Source of the DNA: an uncultured Flavobacteriaceae bacterium
Lineage (GTDB): Bacteria > Bacteroidota > Bacteroidia > Flavobacteriales > Flavobacteriaceae
NCBI GenBank assembly: GCA_947497145.1
Contig: CANMFQ010000013.1
Location: 1 to 64,000, forward strand
Direction: 5' to 3'
DNA: 64,000 nucleotides
A program made the position numbers and the translations under genes. Positions 39,301-49,900 of this stretch are shown piece by piece (position 1 is the stretch's first letter; each line of letters opens with the position of its first letter). The notes under the pieces are model-generated. The model was not told the origin of the DNA, did no database searches, and worked only from the letters and a program-made list of their open reading frames with translations.

Positions 39301-40398
39301 GGCTGCCTCTGCATCAGGAAAATCTGGTAAACCCTGACCATCAAAATCATTACGCACCCAATCAGAAACAGCATCTGTATCCGTAGCATTTGGAATTCTT
39401 GAAGCTCCGCCAACAGTTAAAGAAAGACCATCAAAACCGCGCTCTAAAACAACTGCTGTGTAATTCATATCGTTAGTACCCCCATCATGAACGCCAACCC
39501 CATCAGTAATACGCTCCCAAGGCATTACATCCAAGGCGCCATCATCATCAGTATCTAAATCATCGCCTAAGCTTCCCGTAAAATTCTCAACCAAAAGCAG
39601 CGATAAGGTTCCGTTCTCAAGAGCATTATTTAAAAAGCCTGTTGTATAATATCCATTGGTATCTGTAGTTCCAAGGGTAATGACTTCATCAATTGTCCCC
39701 AGCGCACTATTATCTCCTTCAATTTCTAAAAGCGAAAAGGCACTTAAATCAGTATTTGGAGGAGCGTATATTTCAATAAATTCGTTTGTATCACTACCAT
39801 CATGATTACATACAAACTCATTAATTATTGGATTTAACGTAGGCACTCCAAAACTTTGCCCCGTATTTATGGCTTCAAACGTATTGGCAGTACTTACCTC
39901 CCAAGAAAAATCATCATATTCAAGCCCCTCTCCTACCAAACTCAGTGAAGCGCCAATAGGTGTAGCCGAGCTTTCAGCTACTCCAATATCTGTACTGGTC
40001 ATTCCATCTGCTGGCCCACCAACCGCGGTTAATACACCTTCGTAGCTTAAAAATTGAATCACATTGTCCGAATTATCGACCAAAGCAATGCCGTCTGGCG
40101 CACCATTTTGCAAACCACTAACAGAAACGATAACTGTTCCATAGCCATTTTGCTGATTATCAATTGTAGTAGCCAAATTACGAGACCCATAAACGGCACC
40201 ATTTGAACCATTGTAAAAAACCAAAGACCAACCTGATAAATTGGTTCCTGCAACCCCTGCTATTTCAATAGCTTCACCAACATCTGTACCAGCATTATCG
40301 TAATGTATTTCATTAATAAAGACTGTCTGCCCCATTAAACTAGTACAACAAAACAACAGTAAACCTACTGCTAAGGATTTAAGTATTCTTCTTTTCAT
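36313..40398 (-). CDS. Secreted lamin-tail domain / endonuclease-exonuclease-phosphatase protein with T9SS sorting domain
   Basis: Repeated [19 protein letters not shown] lamin-tail modules; [15 protein letters not shown]...[29 protein letters not shown] nuclease signatures; C-terminal T9SS domain. Start placed at MKRRIL. Confidence 0.85.
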   Translation of the reverse strand: [1361 protein letters not shown]

Positions 40399-40729
40399 AT
40401 TAATATAGTTTAGCATCAATTACACAATAAACAAAATTACATAATCACCTCACTGTCTGTACATTTAATCATATTAAATTATGATTAAGAACTCATCAAG
40501 ACATGTTCTTTCACCTGCTAATTATCCATTTTGCACCCCAATTTTGTCATTTTTGAGTTCCGTAGTCATATTACGGAACAAAAAAATGCCTTCTCCCCGG
40601 CACTAAAACGATAATTATTGGTTCCAAACAAAAAGTCAAGACGAGTTGGACAATAAAAATGATGTATCAATTTTTAATTTCAAGGTATGATTCGTACGAA
40701 ATAGTATCTTTACATAAAAATCACATAGC

Positions 40730-41551
40730 ATGAATCTTTCTTACATACCTCAAATAAAACATACTAAAAGTAGTCAATTTTTCTTACTATCAGGCCCTTG
40801 CGCTATTGAAGGTGAAGAAATGGCTTTACGTATTGCTGAGAAAATTGTTTCAATTACCGATAAATTAGAAATACCCTATGTTTTTAAAGGGAGTTTTAAA
40901 AAAGCAAATCGTAGTCGTGTAGATTCTTTTACAGGCATAGGAGACAAGAAAGCACTAAAGATTCTTCGTAAAGTATCAGAAACCTTTAACGTACCTACCA
41001 TTACAGATATTCACACCGAACAAGATGCTGATATGGCAGCCGAATATGTTGATGTGCTTCAAATTCCTGCATTCTTGGTAAGGCAAACCGATTTGGTTGT
41101 TGCCGCTGCAAAAACAGGTAAAGTAGTCAATTTAAAGAAAGGGCAATTTATGAGTCCCGAAAGTATGAAACATGCCGTAACCAAAGTAACTGATTCTGGC
41201 AATGAGCAGGTTATGGTTACCGACCGAGGCACCATGTTTGGATACCAGGATATGGTGGTTGATTTTAGAGGAATTCCTACCATGAAAGCCTATGCGCCTG
41301 TGGTTTTAGATGTAACCCATTCCCTACAGCAACCCAACCAATCATCGGGTGTTACAGGAGGGCGACCAGATATGATTGAAACAATTGCTAGAGCAGGAAT
41401 CGCAACAGGCGTAGATGGTATTTTTATGGAGACCCATTTTGACCCCGCTAATGCCAAAAGCGATGGAGCAAACATGTTGCATTTAAACCATTTAGAAAAA
41501 TTACTAACGAATTTAGTTGCCCTACGAAAAACCGTGAATAGCTTGCAATAA
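40730..41551 (+). CDS. kdsA: 3-deoxy-8-phosphooctulonate synthase
   Basis: LLSGPCAIEGEEMALRIAEKI; FKGSFKKANRSRVDSFTGIGD; DVTHSLQQPNQSSGVTGGRPDM. Confidence 0.96.
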   Translation: MNLSYIPQIKHTKSSQFFLLSGPCAIEGEEMALRIAEKIVSITDKLEIPYVFKGSFKKANRSRVDSFTGIGDKKALKILRKVSETFNVPTITDIHTEQDADMAAEYVDVLQIPAFLVRQTDLVVAAAKTGKVVNLKKGQFMSPESMKHAVTKVTDSGNEQVMVTDRGTMFGYQDMVVDFRGIPTMKAYAPVVLDVTHSLQQPNQSSGVTGGRPDMIETIARAGIATGVDGIFMETHFDPANAKSDGANMLHLNHLEKLLTNLVALRKTVNSLQ

Positions 41552-41594
41552 AGTGTGTTAATACAAGTTATTTAACAATACCAACCAAACCAAT

Positions 41595-43562
41595 ATGCGT
41601 TCCATTATTATTACCCTAACCCTATTTTTTATAAATAGCTATTGTTTTTATGCTCAACAACCAGATACTTTTGGAAGAGTAACCGATTACGAACGGAATT
41701 TAACCAGCTACGAAAAAGACACCACTGCAAACGCTTTAGTTCTCTATGAAAGAGGTGATAATTACTTTAAAGTAATAAATAGATATGTACGGTTAGTTAA
41801 AGAATATCATGTTAAAATAAAACTTTTCAATGAAAAAGCATTTGATGAAGCTACCATTACTATTCCTCTACGTAGAACTCAAAAATCATCAGAAAAACTT
41901 ACCAATATCAAGGCATTAACGCATAACGGCACAAAACAATTTAATGTACTACCTAAAGAGATTTTCACAAAAGATATAAACCAATACAGGACAGAAAAAT
42001 CCTTTACTTTTCCTAAACTAGAAAAAGGTAGTATTATTGAATATACATACACTGTAGTATCGCCATTTTTTTACAATTTTAGAGGTTGGAATTTTCAATG
42101 GAGTATTCCTAAACTATACAGCGAATTTAATGCGAAAATTCCGGGGAATTACATTTACAATCGCTCATTAATTGGCACTCTTAAATTGGATGTTAATGAT
42201 GCAAGTATCAAAAAAGAGTGTTTTCATATTGATGGTATTCCAAAAAGCGCCGATTGTGAAATTCTAAAGTATGCAATGAAAAATATTCCTTCTTTTAAAA
42301 TTGAGGAAGATTATATGTTAGCGCCGTCAAATTACATTTCTAGATTAGATTTTGAACTGTCAGAGCACCGTCTTTTTAATGGCAGTATAGATAGGTACAC
42401 CAAAACATGGAATGATGTAGACAAGGAATTTAAAAATGACAAAAACATTGGTAGACAACTTTCTAAAACTGGATTTTTTGAAAACCATGTACCCAACGAA
42501 TTATTAACTACAGGAGACCCACTTACACGAGCAAAAAATATTTACACTTTTGTACAACAACACTTCACTTGGAATAAGCGCTATGGCATCTACAGAAAAG
42601 CACGTGTTAAAGAAGCCTTTGAAGAGCGCAAGGGTAACGTTTCTGAAATAAACATGTCATTAATTAACTTACTCAATGCAGCGAAAATTAAAACCAATTT
42701 AATGTTATTATCTACCAGAAGTCAGGGACTACCCAAAAAGACACACCCTGTAATGAGTGATTTTAATTATGTAATTGCCAAAATTACAATTGATGAAAAA
42801 GAATATTTTCTAGACGCCACCAGTAAATACCACCCTTTTGGAATTCTTCCTTTTCGAACATTAAATGTTTACGGAAGAGTAATGGATTTTAAAAATCATA
42901 GTTATTGGCAAAATATTCAGCCTGAAGCAAATAATCTAAAACAAGCAAGAGCTGTAATTAGTTTTAATCTTGAGGAACAAAAAGCTAGCGGCATTATTGA
43001 TGTTGTCAATACTGGATACAATGCGATAAATAAAAAAATAACATTTGACAACTATACTGAAGATGTATATTTAAAGAATTGGGAGAAAAAAATAGCAGGA
43101 GATTTTGAAATTATAAACTACAAGCTAAATAAAGATAGAAGTACTGAAACTATGGTTTCTGAGCGTTTTGAATATGAACTACAAAACATTATTAACGGAG
43201 ATATAATTTACTTAAATCCGTTTTTGATTCGTTTTTTTAACAAGAACCCCTTCACGCTTGAAAAACGTAATTACCCTGTAGACTTTGGATACCCTAGAAA
43301 ATATAAATACCTAACAACTATAAAAATACCTGAAGGCTATAAAATACAGGAACTCCCCAAAAACCAACGTATTAAACTAGGTGAAAATCTCGTTATTCTA
43401 AGGTTTCTTGCAGAAGCCCAAAATAATCAAGTGGGCATTTCATTTAATTTAGACCTAAATAATAGTACATACTCCAGCAAAGACTATGAAAATTTGAAGC
43501 AAATCTTCAAACAAATCACCAACATTCAACAAAATTCATTACTCGTTTTTAAAAAGGAATAG
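41595..43562 (+). CDS. DUF3857 / transglutaminase-like secreted protein
   Basis: N-terminal DUF3857-type region (IEYTYTVVSPFFYNFRGWNFQWSIPKLYSEFNAKIPG) and transglutaminase-like region (FVQQHFTWNKRYGIY..). Confidence 0.75.
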   Translation: MRSIIITLTLFFINSYCFYAQQPDTFGRVTDYERNLTSYEKDTTANALVLYERGDNYFKVINRYVRLVKEYHVKIKLFNEKAFDEATITIPLRRTQKSSEKLTNIKALTHNGTKQFNVLPKEIFTKDINQYRTEKSFTFPKLEKGSIIEYTYTVVSPFFYNFRGWNFQWSIPKLYSEFNAKIPGNYIYNRSLIGTLKLDVNDASIKKECFHIDGIPKSADCEILKYAMKNIPSFKIEEDYMLAPSNYISRLDFELSEHRLFNGSIDRYTKTWNDVDKEFKNDKNIGRQLSKTGFFENHVPNELLTTGDPLTRAKNIYTFVQQHFTWNKRYGIYRKARVKEAFEERKGNVSEINMSLINLLNAAKIKTNLMLLSTRSQGLPKKTHPVMSDFNYVIAKITIDEKEYFLDATSKYHPFGILPFRTLNVYGRVMDFKNHSYWQNIQPEANNLKQARAVISFNLEEQKASGIIDVVNTGYNAINKKITFDNYTEDVYLKNWEKKIAGDFEIINYKLNKDRSTETMVSERFEYELQNIINGDIIYLNPFLIRFFNKNPFTLEKRNYPVDFGYPRKYKYLTTIKIPEGYKIQELPKNQRIKLGENLVILRFLAEAQNNQVGISFNLDLNNSTYSSKDYENLKQIFKQITNIQQNSLLVFKKE

Positions 43563-43608
43563 GCTTATTTTTTTGTACTTTAGGGCGACCTTTTAAATCA
43601 ACGTAAGT

Positions 43609-45213
43609 ATGCACCTAAAAACCACTCTTTTTTGTCTTCTTTTCTCCATTTTATTTTTTTCGTGTACCCAAGTAAAAAAAGAGCAAAAACCTGCTAAGCG
43701 TCCTAATATCGTCTTCATCATGTCAGACGACCATGCGTACCAAGCCATTAGCGCCTATAGCGACAAGCTTATTAAAACACCCAACATAGACCGTATAGCC
43801 AAAGAAGGCATGCTCTTTACAAATGCAAGCGTAACCAATAGTATTTGCGCTCCATCTCGCGCAGTAATCCTTACTGGTAAGCACTCGCACATTAATGGAA
43901 AAATCGACAATCGCTCTCCTTTTGACACCACCAATGTGACCTTCCCGCAACTACTAAAAAAAGCTGGATACCAAACAGCCATGTTTGGAAAGCTACATTT
44001 TGGCAACAACCCCAAAGGTTTTGATGAGTTTAAAATACTACCTGGTCAAGGCGATTACTACAACCCCGTTTTCAACACGCAAAAAGGAGACACAACCATT
44101 ACTGGCTATGTAACTGACATTATCACTGATCTTACCATTGATTGGCTTGAAAAACGCAGAGATACAGCAAAGCCATTTTTGTTGATGTATTTACACAAAG
44201 CACCACATCGCTCATGGATTCCGGCTAAAAGACATTACACAACCTTTACAAAAAAGATATTTCCATTACCCGAAACCTTATTTGACACGTACAAAACTAG
44301 AGGTAAGGCAGCAAAAACGGCAGAAATGAATATTCTTAAGCATATGATTTTGAATTACGACAATAAAATATATGCTGATGTTATTGATGAATTACAAATT
44401 GAAGACCGCAAACTTCACGACCCCTTAGACCGAATGACCGATGCGCAAAGAGCTTCTTGGACTGCCGTATACGACCCTATAAACACTGCTTTTAAAAACC
44501 AATACCCGCAAATGAATGATTCTACCCTAATGGTTTGGAAATACCAACGGTATATGCAAGACTATTTAGGCACTATTGCTGCGGTTGACGAAAACGTTGG
44601 GCGATTACTAAACTATTTAGACCAACAAAAACTTAGTGACAATACCCTAGTAGTGTACACCTCTGACCAAGGTTTTTATTTAGGAGAACACGGCTGGTTT
44701 GACAAACGGTTTATGTATGATGAATCTTTTAAAACTCCGCTACTTATTAAATGGCCCCACGTGATTACGCCGGGCACTACAGAAAATGAAATGGTACAAA
44801 ATCTAGATTTTGCACAAACCTTTTTAGAAATTGCTGGTATTACCGCTCCCGATGATATGCAAGGTAAAAGTTTAGTCCCGTTACTTAAAGGTGAAAAAGA
44901 AAAGTGGAATCGCGAAGCGGTATATTATCATTATTACGAATATCCTGCCGAACATGCTGTAAAAAGACACTATGGTATCGCCACCAAAAACTTTAAATTG
45001 ATTCATTTTTATTATGATGTAGATGAATGGGAATTGTACGACCGCAAAAAAGACCCTCAAGAAATAAATAATGTTATTAATGACCCTGCTTACGCCACCA
45101 CCGTAGCTGAATTAAAACAAAAACTTAAAGAACTCCGCATCAAATATAAAGATTCAGACAAGCTAAGTAATCAATACATTCAAATATATAAGGATAATGG
45201 GTGGATTGAGTAG
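43609..45213 (+). CDS. Sulfatase (formylglycine-dependent, Cys-type)
   Basis: NIVFIMSDDHAYQAISAYS; active-site SICAPSRAVILTGKHSH (CxPSR); lipoprotein signal. Confidence 0.93.
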   Translation: MHLKTTLFCLLFSILFFSCTQVKKEQKPAKRPNIVFIMSDDHAYQAISAYSDKLIKTPNIDRIAKEGMLFTNASVTNSICAPSRAVILTGKHSHINGKIDNRSPFDTTNVTFPQLLKKAGYQTAMFGKLHFGNNPKGFDEFKILPGQGDYYNPVFNTQKGDTTITGYVTDIITDLTIDWLEKRRDTAKPFLLMYLHKAPHRSWIPAKRHYTTFTKKIFPLPETLFDTYKTRGKAAKTAEMNILKHMILNYDNKIYADVIDELQIEDRKLHDPLDRMTDAQRASWTAVYDPINTAFKNQYPQMNDSTLMVWKYQRYMQDYLGTIAAVDENVGRLLNYLDQQKLSDNTLVVYTSDQGFYLGEHGWFDKRFMYDESFKTPLLIKWPHVITPGTTENEMVQNLDFAQTFLEIAGITAPDDMQGKSLVPLLKGEKEKWNREAVYYHYYEYPAEHAVKRHYGIATKNFKLIHFYYDVDEWELYDRKKDPQEINNVINDPAYATTVAELKQKLKELRIKYKDSDKLSNQYIQIYKDNGWIE

Positions 45214-45389
45214 ACATGCTAGTTTAAGTTCAACTTGAGATAAAGTAATAATAGCTTTTAATAGATAAAGTCGACTAAGGAAAAACTAAAATCACGTCCT
45301 TTAATTATTTCTACATGAATTTTAGTAGTTCGTTCACAGGCATTACTTTAAATACCTTATTTTCGTTAATCAATTGATTGTAAAATGTT

Positions 45390-46649
45390 ATGCAGCGCAC
45401 CAAGAACATGGTAAATAAAAGGATACTAAAAACATTCACCTTATTCGGAATTGCCTTTTCTTTATTATTTCTACTATGGAAATGCAAAAACAAAACCATA
45501 GCATCTGACTATCTTGAACCAACGGTTTTAGCGACACATTATAATGGCGAACAATTTGTTGGCTCAACAACATGTGCAGAGTGCCATGCAGACATATATG
45601 AATCTTATATGCACACGGCGCATTACAATACTTCATCTAAAGCCACTGAACATAGTATAAAAGGTAGCTTTAAAAAAGGAAAAAACACTTTAGAACTTCA
45701 AGATGCCACATTAACAATGCTTCAAAAGGGAGCTTCTTTTTATCAAGAAACTGAATTTAAATTTAATCATAAAAAAAAATCTTCTTCCAAATTAGATATA
45801 GTCATTGGCTCTGGTGTAAAAGGGCAAACCTATCTACATTGGGAAGACGATAAGCTTTACCAACTTCAAGCATCATACTTCACTCCAACAAATAGCTGGA
45901 TAAATAGTCCTAGTTTTCCAAAAAGCAGCTTAAAAAGACCAATTACTGATGCCTGCTTAAAATGTCATGTAACATTTGCTAAAAACAAAGATTATTCTGG
46001 AAAAAGCAACACTTACGATACGAGTAAAATCATTTATGGAATTGACTGCGAGCGTTGTCATAGACCAAGTGCAAAACATGTAACCTACCACAGAGCCAAC
46101 CCAAATGACTTAAAACCCAAACACATCATTAAAATAGACACCCTAAACAGAACCCAACATCTTGATATTTGCGCACAATGCCACTCTGGTTTACGAGCCC
46201 GACAACTCAAAGAAAACCCATTTTCTTTTTTAACTGGAGAACGTTTAGATGATTATGCTAAAAACTACAATTCAAATTGGTCAAAAGGTACACTTGACGT
46301 GCACGGTAATCAATATGGGCTCTTAAAAAGCAGTAAATGTTTTAAAAATTCTGAGACATTAAATTGTACAACCTGCCACAACCCACATGAAAACCAAAGA
46401 GCTAAGCACAGCTTTTTTAATCAAAAGTGTATTTCATGTCACAATGAAGCCACTACAACTTGCAGTGCTTCAGCAGATACAACGAAACACATGGACAATA
46501 ACTGTATTGCCTGCCATATGCCTCTTTCGCCATCAAAATCAATGAAACTACAATTAAATAAAAACAGCCCTGAAACCCCAGTCTACATCAGAACGCATTT
46601 AATAGATATCTATCCAGAGGTGATTTCTTCACCAGAAGCTTCACAATAG
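45390..46649 (+). CDS. Multiheme c-type cytochrome, 7 CxxCH motifs
   Basis: CAECH, CLKCH, CERCH, CAQCH, CTTCH, CISCH, CIACH; N-terminal membrane/signal segment. Likely start MVNKRILK. Confidence 0.88.
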   Translation: MQRTKNMVNKRILKTFTLFGIAFSLLFLLWKCKNKTIASDYLEPTVLATHYNGEQFVGSTTCAECHADIYESYMHTAHYNTSSKATEHSIKGSFKKGKNTLELQDATLTMLQKGASFYQETEFKFNHKKKSSSKLDIVIGSGVKGQTYLHWEDDKLYQLQASYFTPTNSWINSPSFPKSSLKRPITDACLKCHVTFAKNKDYSGKSNTYDTSKIIYGIDCERCHRPSAKHVTYHRANPNDLKPKHIIKIDTLNRTQHLDICAQCHSGLRARQLKENPFSFLTGERLDDYAKNYNSNWSKGTLDVHGNQYGLLKSSKCFKNSETLNCTTCHNPHENQRAKHSFFNQKCISCHNEATTTCSASADTTKHMDNNCIACHMPLSPSKSMKLQLNKNSPETPVYIRTHLIDIYPEVISSPEASQ

Positions 46650-46984
46650 TTTCAGCTACTAAAATTACCTGATAGACAAGTTATCTTTGTTGACACAATA
46701 AATCATCTATTGATAACTAAGACAAACACGCTAATTAAAAAATATTCATTTTTACCGTATTAGACATTAATGCACTACAAATCAACCTATTTAACAATGT
46801 AGCCGATTTCATAATCTAACATTATATACTTCTTTTTTTAAATTTCTTGGGAATTTCTTAACAAAATTGGTCAACTAACATTTTTTGTATATTTTTAGCT
46901 TTTAATAGATTTTTAACAATAACATCGTAGGAACTAAACTACAAACAAACTCATTTTTTAACTAACTTTAAATTTAACATCTTT

Positions 46985-49900
46985 ATGAAGACTACGCTAT
47001 TTAAAAGTTTCATGCTGGTTGGCGCATTTTTGTGCTATGGACTAGTACATGCACAGACGGTGTCTGGTACAGTGTCTGATGAAACAGGGCCACTGCCAGG
47101 TGCCAATGTCATAGTGAAAGGTACAACCAATGGTACACAAACAGATTTTGATGGAAACTACACCATCAATGCAGCATCAGATGCAACATTGGTATTTAGT
47201 TATATTGGTTACAAAGCAACAGAAGTAGCCATAAACGGGCAATCTACAATTAACGTTACCTTACAAGAAGATGCTAGCAAACTAGATGAAGTAATTGTAA
47301 CAGGATATGGTACACAGGCCAAGAAAGATTTAACAGGTGCTGTAGCCGTAGTTGACACCGAAGAGTTATTAGCAACGCCTGCTACCACTTTTGCGCAACA
47401 ACTACAAGGTAGAGCTGCAGGGGTAAGCATTATTAATGATGCAAGACCTGGCGGTGAAGCTACCGTACGTATCCGTGGTTTTGGTACTGTAGGTAATAAT
47501 GACCCCTTATATGTTATTGATGGTGTACCTACGCAAGCACAATCAAACTTAAACCCTAATGATATTGAATCATTACAAATATTGAAAGATGCCTCTGCTG
47601 CATCGATTTATGGTTCAAGAGCTGCGAATGGTGTTATTATCATCACAACGAAAAAAGGTAAATTAGGAAAACCAACCATTACTTACGACAGCTATTATGG
47701 TATTCAAAATGCAGCTGAAAATGTAGAAGCATTAAATGCAGAAGAATTAGGAAGGTATTTATATTTAGCCGATTTGTATGCTGGTAAAGAGCCTTCACAT
47801 GGACAATATACATTTGGTCCAAATGGTGAGGTTACTATCCCTGATTATGTATTTCCAAGTAGAGGTGCTGAAGGTACTCCTGAAGTTGACCCTAGTCTTT
47901 ATGCTTTGGAGGAAGGTAATATTTATGCCATTACACGATCTGCTGATACCAATTGGTGGAAAGAAGTTACAAGATCGGCACCTATTAAAAGCCACAATAT
48001 ATCAGCTTCTGGTGCTACAGACAAAGCACGCTATTCTTTTTCGTTAGGGTATTTTTCTGCAGATTATATCACGAAGTTTTCAAGCTATGACCGAGTATCA
48101 TTAAGAGCAAATACCGAATTTAAAGCGCTCAATGATAAGTTAACAATTGGTGAGAATTTCACAGCATCCTTTGACAATCAAAAAGGAGACTTTAATAATG
48201 ATCAAGAACAAAATGCAGTATCCGCAGGATATAAACACCATCCATTGTTACCTATTTATGATATTGCTGGTAACTTTGCAGGGAGTAGAGGTGCTAACCT
48301 AGGAAACAACTTCAACCCGTATGCCAACTTAAAAAGAAATGAAGATGATCGTACGTATCGACTACGTCTTTTAGGTAACGTTTTTGCTGATTATGCCCTG
48401 ACGCCAAACTTGAAGATAAGAACCAGTTTTGGTGTTGACGCTAGAGTACAAAGAGAAAGAGACTTGGGGCGTCCGCAACCTGAATATGTAGAGGGTAACT
48501 TTGTCAACGAGTCAACAGCAAGAGAAGAATATGAATACCAATGGACCTGGCAAAATACCTTAAGCTATTCTAAAACCTTTAATGAAGACCACAATTTCAG
48601 TGCTTATGTTGGTGTTGAATCAATACAACAGTTTGAAGAGCGTTTTGAAGCTAGCAGACAGCGTTTTGCTTTTGAAACTACGAACATTTTAAGTTATTTA
48701 GACTTAGGTAATGCCACTACGGCATCAAATAGAGGTTATGTAGAACAGGATTATTCGCTATGGTCTCAGTTTGGAAAAATAAATTATGATTATAAAGGAA
48801 AATATCTAGCACAATTTATCCTTAGAAATGATTCTTCTTCACGTTTTTTATCAGCTAAAAGGAGTGCGGTATTCCCTGCCTTTAGTTTAGGATGGAGAAT
48901 TTCTGATGAAAGCTTTATGGAAGATGTCGATTGGATTAATAATTTAAAACTAAGATACGGTTGGGGACAAACAGGTAACCAACAAATAGGTGATTATAAC
49001 GCATTTACGACCTTCCGCTCTGATATCCTTACTGGAGGCTATCCTATTGATGGGTCTACAAGTTCACCACGAATTGGTTTTTCAACAGGAGCCTTCGGTA
49101 ATCCAAATGCTAAATGGGAAACTACAACTTCCAACAATATTGGTCTGGATTTAGTAATGTTGGATAGCAAAATCACGTTTAATTTAGACCTTTGGAATCG
49201 AATCACCAGAGACATGTTATTTCGTACACCAGTAACCTATACCGCAGGTCAAGCTGATGAACCACGTTTTAATGTTGGTGGTTTAACCAATAAAGGTATA
49301 GATGTCAGTTTAGGCTTTAGAGACCAAAAAGGCGATTTTAGTTATGGTATTAGTGGTAATATTTCAGCTTACAAAAACAATGTAGACTTTTTAAGCGATA
49401 GCCCTGATACACGATTTTTTGGTAACTCAAGAAGGGTTCCTTCTTTAAACGTTACCCAAGCAGGAAGTCCATTATCATCATTCTTTGGTTACAAAACGGT
49501 AGGTATATTTCAATCGCAGGCTGAAGCAGATGCATGGCCAGAATATGGCGATTACAATGCTCCGGGTAAATTTAAAGTTGCCGACATCAACAATGACGGT
49601 GTAATTAATGATGACGACCGTACTATTATCGGTAGTCCACACCCTGATTTCACTTATGGTCTTAACCTTGATTTAGCGTACAAAAATTTAAGTTTAAACG
49701 TTTTCGCAAATGGATCACAAGGCAATGAAATATATAACTATGTACGCTATTTTGCAGATTTCAACACCTTTCAAGGTAACCGTTCTAAGCGTGCATTGTA
49801 TGATGCATGGCAACCAAGCAACCCTACAGCCCCTGTTAGCCAATGGGTAGCCGCCAACCCTAACGCAACATCACCTATTCCTGATGCTGATGATGCAGTT

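Noticed and set aside
36670-39337. + strand ORFs opposite the T9SS nuclease gene
   Set aside because: Shadow ORFs; low-complexity Ser/Thr/Asn composition.
40557-40579. GTTCCGTA...TACGGAAC palindrome upstream of kdsA as a terminator
   Set aside because: Followed by an A tract on + and no T tract on either transcript strand; could be an operator, but a single occurrence gives no support.
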